From UBA1737 sp964474685 (GTDB lineage Bacteria; Bacillota_I; Bacilli_A; ML615J-28; CAG-313), in assembly GCA_964474685.1 (NCBI GenBank), contig CAYYTE010000007.1, forward strand, positions 1-39,471: a DNA stretch of 39,471 nucleotides. Reading direction: 5' to 3'. A program made the translations under genes and the position numbers. Of this stretch, positions 25,794 through 33,295 are shown one piece after another (positions within the stretch are counted from its first letter, which is position 1; every line of letters starts with the position of its first letter). The notes under the pieces are model-generated. The model did no database searches, had not been told where the DNA came from, and worked only from the letters and a program-made list of their open reading frames with translations.

Positions 25794-25827
25794 ATTGTTA
25801 ACCAAGTAATATAGACCGAATACTAAG

Positions 25828-26445
25828 TTAGAACTGATTCGATTTGTTAAGTGGTTCCTCAAGTAAAACATTAAATTTCGAATAATCTGATTTATTTGAT
25901 AAATCGGTCCTATAAGAATACTTTTGTACATATTTACTTGCTACTTCTTCTAAATGATAGAAATCTACACATCTAGAAGATAATTTACTTGAAGGATTTT
26001 CATATTTTTCTTTAATTAGAAGTTCCGCATTTCCAACTATAGAAGTTTTTTTTATGTTTGCTAGTTCACTTTGTAATAAATGAACATATTTATCCTTATC
26101 CGATTCACTCGAAAACTTTCGAACTTGATCCATTTGATTATAATCTACATCAAAATAGAATTCCTTCGCAACAGGAAACATATAATTCAAATTTACCACA
26201 GCAATCGGTTTCCCATCGGATACATTAAAGATTTTTATAAAGTCTAAATCTTGCTTAATAAAAGCATGGCGTTGTTGATAATGGGAAATTTGAGTAACAT
26301 AATCAAACCCGTTATGTTCAAATAGAACTCCTAAAAAAGGTTTAAATTTATAGCCTCCATAATTTGAATGAGGAATTCTTTCATCTCCTTCATTCCTTAA
26401 GTAATTTAAATAATCTTCATTAATTATTATCCATTTTAATTCCAT
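25828..26445 (-). CDS. ToxN/AbiQ-family type III toxin endoribonuclease
   Basis: A 205-residue protein that I place in the ToxN/AbiQ/CptN family of RNases, neutralised by a repeated RNA pseudoknot and often active in phage abortive infection. The evidence is the order of family blocks: EDYLNYLRNEGDERIP at the N-terminus, KPFLGVLFEHNGFDYVTQISH near residue 37-57, LDFIKIFNVSDGKPIAVVNLN then YMFPVAK near 68-95, and the helical end with SSRCVDFYHLEEVA. It is somewhat longer than ToxN (~170) owing to a polar C-terminal tail. A GTG reading to 26481 exists, but the ATG at 26445 has AAGGTG six bases upstream. No clear promoter or antitoxin array precedes it. Confidence 0.8.
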   Translation of the reverse strand: MELKWIIINEDYLNYLRNEGDERIPHSNYGGYKFKPFLGVLFEHNGFDYVTQISHYQQRHAFIKQDLDFIKIFNVSDGKPIAVVNLNYMFPVAKEFYFDVDYNQMDQVRKFSSESDKDKYVHLLQSELANIKKTSIVGNAELLIKEKYENPSSKLSSRCVDFYHLEEVASKYVQKYSYRTDLSNKSDYSKFNVLLEEPLNKSNQF

Positions 26446-26522
26446 CGAATACACCTTGTCCCTTCTAACAAATTTTATCACAAATTCGCATAAGAAACAC
26501 TCTTTTTTTATATAATTGTCAA

Positions 26523-26558
26523 ATTTGCTAAAATATTGATATTTGCTTAAATTATGTT
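26523..26558. repeat. Two imperfect 18-base repeats upstream of the toxin gene
   Basis: On the plus strand 26523-26540 and 26541-26558 both begin ATTTGCT and agree at about 14 of 18 positions. They sit where a type III antitoxin RNA would be expected, but are shorter than the usual 34-50 base units and there is no terminator between them and the toxin. Chance in AT-rich DNA is possible. Confidence 0.3.
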
Positions 26559-26597
26559 ATAAAAATGATTGATTAATTAAGTTTTTTAAAAACAAAT

Positions 26598-27608
26598 TTA
26601 TCTTCTTGCTTTATCGTAAGGTTGTCCTTCGGCTTTCGGAGCCCTTGATTTCTTAGATGTGAAAGCAAGAACAATTAAAGTTATAACATAAGGGATTACA
26701 CGATAAATATGAGGACTTATTCCTAGTTTCTTTAAAGCATATTCACCATCATTATTAAAGTCTATATAAGGATATCCTACGGATATACACTTTAATGAAC
26801 CAAATAATAATGCGGCTAAAGCAATAAATAAAGGATTCCAGTTACCAAAAATCATAACTGCTAACGCTAAAAATCCTAGTCCTGCCACATCACCAGTTGA
26901 GGTACACCCAGCTGAAGTTAAAGCATAAATAAATCCACCAAAACCAGCTAATGCACCAGAAACAATCGTTCCTATGTAACGCATTTTTACGACACTGATT
27001 CCTAAGGAATCCGCTGCTTGAGGATTTTCGCCGCAAGCACGTAGTCTTAAACCTAACTTTGTTGTATATAATAGAATCGATAAAATAACAAAAATAATAA
27101 TTCCATAAATAGTCGTAGGATAGATCTTATTAAATAAGATATTACCTAAAACACCTAATTGTGTAGTTTCTTTAAAGCCAAAATCCGTTTGAAAGAACAT
27201 AAATAATTCTGCAGGATTATATTTTGAATCGATATTTAATACGTTTTGCTTGGATATTAATATTACCAAGAATAATACTAATGCGGGGGCAAGAAGATTT
27301 ATCGCCGTACCACCAATTGTTTGATCTGCTTTTAAATTAATCGAAGCAAAAGCCAGTAACAGTGCCATCAGCATCCCACCTAAACTCGAAGCAAGGATAG
27401 CAATAATAAGTAAGATTTGGCCGGTACTAGGGCCCATGCCAGCACTTAATAATAGACGAACCGTTAATACACCAATAAAAGCACCGAATATCATCATACC
27501 TTCTAAAGCAATATTAATAATACCACTTCTTTCAGCAAATAAACCCGCAAGTGCTACAATCATTAAAGGAACTGCAAATAAAAGTGTTTGTTGAACAAAA
27601 TATACCAT
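26598..27608 (-). CDS. nupQ: Nucleoside ABC transporter permease (NupQ/YufQ type)
   Basis: A 336-residue membrane protein of the BPD_transp_2 permease family with about 8-10 hydrophobic segments. Family blocks are FAERSGIINIALEGMMIFGAFIG near residue 25-47, LRLRACGENPQAADSLGISV near residue 188, and GFGGFIYALT. It forms half of the membrane channel with the upstream permease NupP; both would import nucleosides delivered by the lipoprotein encoded at 30688-31800. It starts one base after the nupP stop and is the last gene of the operon. No clear terminator follows it. Confidence 0.9.
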   Translation of the reverse strand: MVYFVQQTLLFAVPLMIVALAGLFAERSGIINIALEGMMIFGAFIGVLTVRLLLSAGMGPSTGQILLIIAILASSLGGMLMALLLAFASINLKADQTIGGTAINLLAPALVLFLVILISKQNVLNIDSKYNPAELFMFFQTDFGFKETTQLGVLGNILFNKIYPTTIYGIIIFVILSILLYTTKLGLRLRACGENPQAADSLGISVVKMRYIGTIVSGALAGFGGFIYALTSAGCTSTGDVAGLGFLALAVMIFGNWNPLFIALAALLFGSLKCISVGYPYIDFNNDGEYALKKLGISPHIYRVIPYVITLIVLAFTSKKSRAPKAEGQPYDKARR

Positions 27609-27609
27609 T

Positions 27610-29001
27610 CTATTCGCCTCCTTTTTCTTTTGTATCTACTGGTTCTGTACAAGTAAATCCATTTACATTTGTAGGAATCGGGATAACATCTGGTTTTTTC
27701 CGTTTCTTAAAGATATTTTTAAACTTTACTTTACCAGATAATAACTGTTGAATAAACAAAGAGAAAGCACTAAAATATACAATAACACTTGATATAATAC
27801 TCGTTATATATTCATTATAACTTGTCATATATTTAATTTGCATACCCGCAACATCCAAATAGGCCATAAAACACGAAGCAAAAACAATACCAATTGGATT
27901 GTTAAAGGCGAGTAGTGCTACCGGGATTCCATTAAACCCAACTGCTGGTAGAGATTGATAAGTACTCCAAGCAAACTCAGTATTTCCAGATAGATAATAT
28001 AAAGAAGCTCCACAACCAGCTAATGCACCCGCAATTGCCATCGATGTAATAATACATCCTTTTTCATTAATACCCGCGTATTTTGCGGCATTACGGTTAC
28101 TACCACAGGCTTTTAATTTATATCCAAATGTAGTTTTATTCATAATCACATAAATAAGGAAAGCAAGTGCAATTGCAACAAATATTCCCGCATTTACTTG
28201 TGAATCTTTAAAGAGTACATCAAGTCCTAATTTTGCGGTTGCAACGTTATTGTAGGAAGTTTTAAAAACAAATGCCCAACTTTTCGTTTGACTTGGGTCA
28301 AGTAGATATTTAAAAGGACCTGAATTATTATCAAATAAGGAAGTAACTAGGTTTGCTGCAATCCAGTTTGTCATAATACAAGTAATAACTTCATTTACAT
28401 TAAGGAATGCTTTAAACAACCCGGGTATTGCTCCCCATAATGCCCCAGCAAGCATACCGCCTAATAAAGCGAGAACCCAAACAAAGAAACTTGGGATAAC
28501 TGTTGTAGGAATAGATAATGCTATAATCAGCGTTGCTGCCGTAGACATTAAGTATTGTCCAGGAGCACCAATATTAAACAGACCAGTTTTAAAAGCAACG
28601 CCTACAGATAAACCAACCATAATTAATGGAGTTGCTTGAAATAAAATATTACCAATGTTTTTTCCATTAAAACCAAATATTAGATTACCACTTGCATTTC
28701 TTCCAGTATTTAATGCAGAAGTAAAGACTAATTCAATCGCCTCAATACCTGTTTTAAACGATATCTTAATTCCACTAATTGTTTTGCCTGAAAAACAAAG
28801 TAAAATAATACAACCAACAATTAATCCACAAAGAATGGCTAAAAGGGAAGCCGCAATAGCTTTTGTAGCAGGCTTCTTCCATTGCTTGGATACAAAGTTA
28901 TCCATGTTATTTTTCTTAGCATGGTATAAAGGAAGCGCAATAGATAAAACTAAACCAGTAACAATTACCGTATTAATGATTAATAAAACTATTCCAGTCA
29001 T
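27610..29001 (-). CDS. nupP: Nucleoside ABC transporter permease (NupP/YufP type)
   Basis: A 463-residue membrane protein, longer than its partner because of an N-terminal extension and a hydrophilic C-terminal tail. Family blocks are KTGLFNIGAPGQYLMSTA near residue 138, LNVNEVITCIMTNWIA near residue 197, and YKLKACGSNRNAAKYAGIN near residue 294. These match the YufP-like permeases of BmpA-type nucleoside importers. Its ATG overlaps the nupO stop by one base (TAATG), which implies coupled translation. It would pair with NupQ in the membrane. Confidence 0.9.
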   Translation of the reverse strand: MTGIVLLIINTVIVTGLVLSIALPLYHAKKNNMDNFVSKQWKKPATKAIAASLLAILCGLIVGCIILLCFSGKTISGIKISFKTGIEAIELVFTSALNTGRNASGNLIFGFNGKNIGNILFQATPLIMVGLSVGVAFKTGLFNIGAPGQYLMSTAATLIIALSIPTTVIPSFFVWVLALLGGMLAGALWGAIPGLFKAFLNVNEVITCIMTNWIAANLVTSLFDNNSGPFKYLLDPSQTKSWAFVFKTSYNNVATAKLGLDVLFKDSQVNAGIFVAIALAFLIYVIMNKTTFGYKLKACGSNRNAAKYAGINEKGCIITSMAIAGALAGCGASLYYLSGNTEFAWSTYQSLPAVGFNGIPVALLAFNNPIGIVFASCFMAYLDVAGMQIKYMTSYNEYITSIISSVIVYFSAFSLFIQQLLSGKVKFKNIFKKRKKPDVIPIPTNVNGFTCTEPVDTKEKGGE

Positions 29002-30539
29002 TACTCTTCCTCCTTCATTACATTCTTTTTAGCACCGGCCATATAAAGACCTAATTCATTTAAGGTTACATTGGATGGGTTAAACTCACCGACAATTTCA
29101 CCTTCATGCATTACTAAAATACGATCTGCTAAATTCATAACTTCATCAAGTTCAAAAGAAACGAGTAATACACCTTTTCCTTGATCCCGTTCGGATACGA
29201 TTTCTTTATGAATAAATTCTATCGCACCAATATCTAAGCCTCTTGTCGGTTGTACCGCAACCAATAAATCTGGGTTTCTATCTAGTTCCCTTGCAATAAT
29301 TGCTTTTTGTTGGTTTCCACCGGACATTTGTCTTACAATTGTTGTTGGTCCTTGACCACTTCGAACATCAAATTTGTCAATCAAACTATTTGCATAAGAA
29401 CGTATCTCTGATCTTTTAATAAAGCCATGATTCGAAAACTGAGGTTCAAAGAATCTTTGTAATACTAAATTATTTTCAAGAGAAAAGTCTAGGATTAAAC
29501 CGTATTTATGTCTATCCTCAGGTATATGACTCATTTTCATTAAACTACGTTTATGAATTGAATAATTTGTAATATCTGTTTCTTTATATTTTATTGTCCC
29601 TGATTTTACTTTTAATAAACCAGTAATTCCAAATACTAATTCCGATTGTCCATTTCCATCAATACCCGCAATACAGACAATTTCACCTTTTCGTACCTTA
29701 AGTGATACATCTTTAATTACATCTAAGTGTTTCTCGTGAGAGTGAATTACAAGATGTTTTACATCCAATATTACTTCACCAGGTTTAAATGCACTTTTTT
29801 CAGTAATAAAATCAACTTTACGGCCTACCATTAATTCAGATAGTTCTTCTTTATTTGTTGAATCTACATTTAGAGTTTTAATACATTTCCCTTTCCGTAA
29901 CACCGTGACACGAGTAGCAACTTCGATAATTTCGTTCAATTTATGAGTAATAAATAGAATCGACTTACCACTTTTTGCCATATCTTTCATAATCAAAAGT
30001 AATTCATCAATTTCTTGAGGGGTTAAAACAGCAGTAGGCTCATCAAAAATCAAAATTTCATTATCGCGATATAACATTTTAAGTATTTCTACTCTTTGTT
30101 GCATCCCAACGGTAATATCTTCTATTTTACTATCTAAATCTACTTTTAAACCATATTTTTGAGACAAATTTTCAATTTTTTCTCTAGCTTGTTTGCGAAT
30201 CAAAAAACCGCATTTACTCGTTTCAGCACCTAATATAATATTATCTAAAACTGTATAGTTTTCAACCAATTTAAAATGTTGATGTACCATTCCTATTCCT
30301 AATGCATTGGCATCATTGGGATCATTTATTACAACTACTTTCCCATCTTTTTTTATAATACCCACATCCGGTTGATAAAAGCCAAACAATACACTCATTA
30401 GTGTGGATTTTCCTGCTCCGTTCTCTCCAAGTAAAGCGTGAATTTCACCTTTTTTTAAATTAATAGTGATATCATCATTCGCTTTAATACCAGGAAATTC
30501 CTTCGTAATGTGATTCATTTCGATAATGTAATTCTCCAT
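29001..30539 (-). CDS. nupO: Nucleoside ABC transporter ATPase (NupO/YufO type)
   Basis: A 512-residue double ATPase. The first domain has a full Walker A, GENGAGKST (38-46), a signature region VGMQQRVEILK and Walker B LIFDEPTAVLT. The second has a degenerate Walker A, GIDGNGQSE, where Gln replaces the Lys, with signature MSGGNQQKAIIARELDRNP and VAVQPTRGLDIGA. One active and one degenerate site is typical of this sugar/nucleoside importer class. It energises uptake with NupP and NupQ. It has its own promoter, behind a hairpin that follows the lipoprotein gene. Confidence 0.93.
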   Translation of the reverse strand: MENYIIEMNHITKEFPGIKANDDITINLKKGEIHALLGENGAGKSTLMSVLFGFYQPDVGIIKKDGKVVVINDPNDANALGIGMVHQHFKLVENYTVLDNIILGAETSKCGFLIRKQAREKIENLSQKYGLKVDLDSKIEDITVGMQQRVEILKMLYRDNEILIFDEPTAVLTPQEIDELLLIMKDMAKSGKSILFITHKLNEIIEVATRVTVLRKGKCIKTLNVDSTNKEELSELMVGRKVDFITEKSAFKPGEVILDVKHLVIHSHEKHLDVIKDVSLKVRKGEIVCIAGIDGNGQSELVFGITGLLKVKSGTIKYKETDITNYSIHKRSLMKMSHIPEDRHKYGLILDFSLENNLVLQRFFEPQFSNHGFIKRSEIRSYANSLIDKFDVRSGQGPTTIVRQMSGGNQQKAIIARELDRNPDLLVAVQPTRGLDIGAIEFIHKEIVSERDQGKGVLLVSFELDEVMNLADRILVMHEGEIVGEFNPSNVTLNELGLYMAGAKKNVMKEEE

Positions 30540-30582
30540 TTTGATGTTTTCCTTTCATCTTATACTACCTTAATCTATTAAA

Positions 30583-30611
30583 ATTATATAACAAATACAA
30601 TCAAAAGTCAA
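30583..30611 (-). promoter_or_regulatory. Promoter of nupO-nupP-nupQ
   Basis: TTGACT (30611-30606) and TATAAT (30588-30583) are 17 bases apart on the minus strand. It lies between the terminator of the lipoprotein gene and the ATPase start. Confidence 0.88.
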
Positions 30612-30640
30612 AGATTGTGATAGTTAGTTTCAATTCAAAT

Positions 30641-30669
30641 AAAACCTCTTGGGAATACCAAGAGGTTTT
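30641..30669 (-). terminator. Terminator between the binding lipoprotein and ATPase genes
   Basis: Twelve-base perfect arms AAAACCTCTTGG and CCAAGAGGTTTT (30669-30658 and 30652-30641) with a five-base loop. The stem itself ends in TTTT, followed by ATTTG. It would limit read-through, giving more binding protein than membrane parts. Confidence 0.85.
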
Positions 30670-30687
30670 AAAGACAATAGAATCAAA

Positions 30688-31800
30688 TTATTTAATCCAA
30701 TCTAATTTAACATTAGTATAAGATTTTGATTCAGCGCCTGTAGGATCACTTGCAACAGTTGTAGTACCTGCTTTAATCTTTGCAAATAATTCTTTGTATT
30801 GTTCAACTGTGAAATTCTTTAAACTCCAAGTATCAGTAGGAAGACCAACAGCATCTTCAGCAGCACCTAAGTTAGCTTCTTTATTGGCAACTTCAGTCCA
30901 TTTGTTATCAAAGAATTTAGCTAAAGCGTACATAGTACCTTCACGTAGGCCTTTTGTAGCAGATGTGATAACCGTACTAGAATCACCGGATTGGTCAACG
31001 TCAACACCGATTACTTTACCATTGTTCGCAGCAGCAGCACTGAATGCACTTGAGCACATAGAACCACCACAGCTGAATACAACTTGAGTACCAGTTGAAT
31101 ACCAACCTTCAAGCATTGTTTGTAAATCTGCTGAAGCTTGGAAAGTTGAACCATAATTCCAACTATATTTCATATCGATAGTAATACTTTTAGCCTTTGC
31201 AGCATCATTAGCACCTTGAATATAACCATAGCCGAAACGTTGGCATGCAGGGTTTGTTCCACCACCGCCACCAGAGAATCCAAGCTTTGTATATCCTTCC
31301 ATTACTGCCGCATACCCAGCAAGATAGCCAGATTGTTCTTCTTTGAAAACAACTGCAGTAACGTTATCTAAGCCAATTGTCCATCCATCAACGAAGACAA
31401 ATTTAACATTAGGAAATTGCTTAGCTGCTTTATCAAGAGCGTTTCCTTGCATAAATCCAGCACATACAATGATCTTTGCACCATTGTTTGCTGCAGAAGC
31501 CATAGCGTCATAACGGTCATCATCTGTTGCAGCTGAGGAATTAGCAGGTTGATAATACTTATAAGATTTGCTATTCTCATGAGCATATCTCTTTATGCCT
31601 TCCCAAGTTCCTTGGTTGAATGATTTGTCTTTTAATTGACCGATATCGGTAACAAAAGCAATTTCATAACCATTAGAAGATTCCATTGCATCTGGAATGG
31701 CATCATAATCATAGCCTTTATTATCATCTTTATCATTATTGCATGATACTAAAGAGAATACGGCTAATAAAGTAATAAGACTTAAAAATACTTTTCTCAT
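30688..31800 (-). CDS. nupN: BmpA-family nucleoside-binding lipoprotein
   Basis: A 370-residue lipoprotein with signal peptide and lipobox V-S-Cys20. It has the BMP/PnrA fold: IAFVTDIGQLKDKSFNQGTWEGIKRYA near residue 48-74, IIVCAGFMQGNALDKAAKQFP near residue 110, and KLGFSGGGGGTNPACQRFGYGYIQG near residue 172-196. These correspond to the conserved nucleoside-contact segments (Asp, Asn and the FG loop). It would capture purine or pyrimidine nucleosides outside the cell and deliver them to NupO-NupP-NupQ. The symbol follows the Bacillus subtilis naming. The start follows GGAGG. Confidence 0.92.
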   Translation of the reverse strand: MRKVFLSLITLLAVFSLVSCNNDKDDNKGYDYDAIPDAMESSNGYEIAFVTDIGQLKDKSFNQGTWEGIKRYAHENSKSYKYYQPANSSAATDDDRYDAMASAANNGAKIIVCAGFMQGNALDKAAKQFPNVKFVFVDGWTIGLDNVTAVVFKEEQSGYLAGYAAVMEGYTKLGFSGGGGGTNPACQRFGYGYIQGANDAAKAKSITIDMKYSWNYGSTFQASADLQTMLEGWYSTGTQVVFSCGGSMCSSAFSAAAANNGKVIGVDVDQSGDSSTVITSATKGLREGTMYALAKFFDNKWTEVANKEANLGAAEDAVGLPTDTWSLKNFTVEQYKELFAKIKAGTTTVASDPTGAESKSYTNVKLDWIK

Positions 31801-31822
31801 TTTTTTCCTCCATTTATATTTT

Positions 31823-31856
31823 GTTGTACCTATTTACTTATAGTAAACGTACCAAC
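31823..31856 (-). promoter_or_regulatory. Hairpin in the leader of the nucleoside lipoprotein gene
   Basis: GTTG-TAC at 31823-31829 pairs with GTA-C-CAAC at 31849-31856 with one bulged base, around an inner stem TTTACT/AGTAAA (31833-31838 and 31842-31847). It lies in the untranslated leader. It does not match the purine riboswitch consensus; an operator or RNA element is possible. Confidence 0.35.
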
Positions 31857-31862
31857 ACTTTT

Positions 31863-31890
31863 ATTATATCAAAATATTTTTAAATAGCAA
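31863..31890 (-). promoter_or_regulatory. Promoter of the nucleoside lipoprotein gene
   Basis: TTGCTA (31890-31885) and TATAAT (31868-31863) are 16 bases apart on the minus strand. Confidence 0.75.
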
Positions 31891-31921
31891 AGAAAACGTT
31901 TAATTATTTTTATAAAAATAC

Positions 31922-31953
31922 AAAAAAAGAATGGAATAATTAATAAACCATTC
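31922..31953 (-). terminator. Terminator after tldE
   Basis: GAATGG and CCATTC (31953-31948 and 31934-31929 on the minus strand) are followed by seven T residues (31928-31922). It lies ten bases past the tldE stop. Confidence 0.8.
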
Positions 31954-31962
31954 ATAAAATAT

Positions 31963-33294
31963 CTATTTTCCGGATACTTTTAAATTTTTAACTTTTAAGC
32001 AAGAGCAAGCATAACCATCCATTGACTTTGTTAAATCAAAATCTTTCCCAATTTCTTCTACATTATTCATCATTTCAAAGAAGTTTCCAGAAATAATAAA
32101 TAAAGTAACTGGTTTATCAATCTTGCCATTTTTAATTAAATAGCCTTTCGATTGAACATTAAAATCACCAGAGATTGGATTAATACCCGCATGTAAGCCA
32201 CTTACTTCTTTTACATAAATACCATCTTCAACAGTAGATATTATCTCTTCTTTTGTTTTTGTACCTGGTTGAACATAAAGGAATAAGGGAGCAACCCCAA
32301 TACTTCCGCCTTGACGAACACCATTTCCAGTAGAATTTGTATTGAAATGCTTAGCAGTTTTTAAATTTTGTAAGAAATATTTAAATACACCTTTTTCAAC
32401 AATAACATTCTTACGAGTAGGAACTCCTTCCGCATCAAAACTTGTTTTAACTAATGCTTCATGACAAATTGGATTATCAATAATTGTAATGTTATCCCCA
32501 AATACTTTGGTATTTTCTTTACCACTTAGTAAAGTCATCTTCTTAATTGCAGATTCTCCTGAAAACATCGAAGAAAATGCTTGAATAATTTCCGAAGCAA
32601 CTTCTTTATCAAGAACAACAGGATAATTTCCTGTTTGAACAAAACCTGCATTTAATAAAGAAAGGGCAGTAGATGTTGATTCTTCAACTAAACGATTCCA
32701 CTCAATTTTACCAAAAGCATTCTCACAATCAATGGCATAGCTTACGGAAGTATCATCTTTATCTCTTGCGATTGCGGGAGCATATACAACAATATATGAA
32801 TATTCGTTATGTAGATTTACCCCTTTGGAGTTCACTAATACCGAATCCACATGAGATTCAGAATAATGACTTCCATTTAATTCGGTAATTAAAGGATTCG
32901 TTTTATGAATATCATTTTCTAGTTTCTTTAATAGAGTGATTTTTTCTTGAGTAGAATGTAATTCATAATCAGATTTTGGATTATCTACTTTTTCATATAC
33001 TCCACTACCATCATAGAGCACTTCAACAGCTGCATCTGTAACGATACGAGCATTAAGAATCAATTCATTTAAAGCATTTTTAACAGGTTCTTCTTCTAAT
33101 GTTTCCAAAGAAACATTTCCCATTTTTCCCTTATATATACCACGAATTTGAAGAGAAAATAAATCTTTTGTATTGAAGTTATCTAAGTTTCCCTTGAATA
33201 CATCAATTGTCGTAGAATTCACTTTTTGAACAGATAATTCAAGTTCTTCTATTCCTAGGCTTAAGCCATATTGGATAATTTCATCATATGTCAT
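31963..33294 (-). CDS. pmbA: TldE/PmbA, non-catalytic subunit of the TldD/E protease
   Basis: A 443-residue member of the modulator of DNA gyrase family; TldE lacks the zinc site and pairs with TldD to form a protease that clips unfolded peptides. Family blocks are NTKDLFSLQIRGIYKGKMGN, VLVNSKGVNL, GNYPVVLDKEVASEIIQAF near residue 212, and TGNGVRQGGSIGVAPLFLYVQPG. No HExxxH motif is present, as expected. A reading to 33318 exists, but the ATG at 33294 has AAAGGAG nine bases upstream and begins one base after the tldD stop. Confidence 0.92.
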   Translation of the reverse strand: MTYDEIIQYGLSLGIEELELSVQKVNSTTIDVFKGNLDNFNTKDLFSLQIRGIYKGKMGNVSLETLEEEPVKNALNELILNARIVTDAAVEVLYDGSGVYEKVDNPKSDYELHSTQEKITLLKKLENDIHKTNPLITELNGSHYSESHVDSVLVNSKGVNLHNEYSYIVVYAPAIARDKDDTSVSYAIDCENAFGKIEWNRLVEESTSTALSLLNAGFVQTGNYPVVLDKEVASEIIQAFSSMFSGESAIKKMTLLSGKENTKVFGDNITIIDNPICHEALVKTSFDAEGVPTRKNVIVEKGVFKYFLQNLKTAKHFNTNSTGNGVRQGGSIGVAPLFLYVQPGTKTKEEIISTVEDGIYVKEVSGLHAGINPISGDFNVQSKGYLIKNGKIDKPVTLFIISGNFFEMMNNVEEIGKDFDLTKSMDGYACSCLKVKNLKVSGK

Positions 33295-33295
33295 A

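Noticed and set aside
25740..25931. A 63-codon minus-strand ORF overlapping the toxin 3' end and its terminator
   Set aside because: It runs through both terminators, has no binding site and overlaps the toxin in another frame.
25639..26600. A duplicated tRNA 3' end that would mark an integrated element
   Set aside because: I looked for a second copy of the GAGTCCCTGAGAGTGCACCA end in the flanks and found none; no integrase gene is present.
28655..29032. A 125-codon plus-strand ORF opposite the permease gene nupP
   Set aside because: It lies wholly antisense to a well-supported membrane protein gene, has no ribosome binding site and reads as the complement of hydrophobic codons.
29001..30539. 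Missing Walker A lysine in the second ATPase half as a sign of gene decay
   Set aside because: A degenerate second site is the normal state in this sugar/nucleoside ABC ATPase class.
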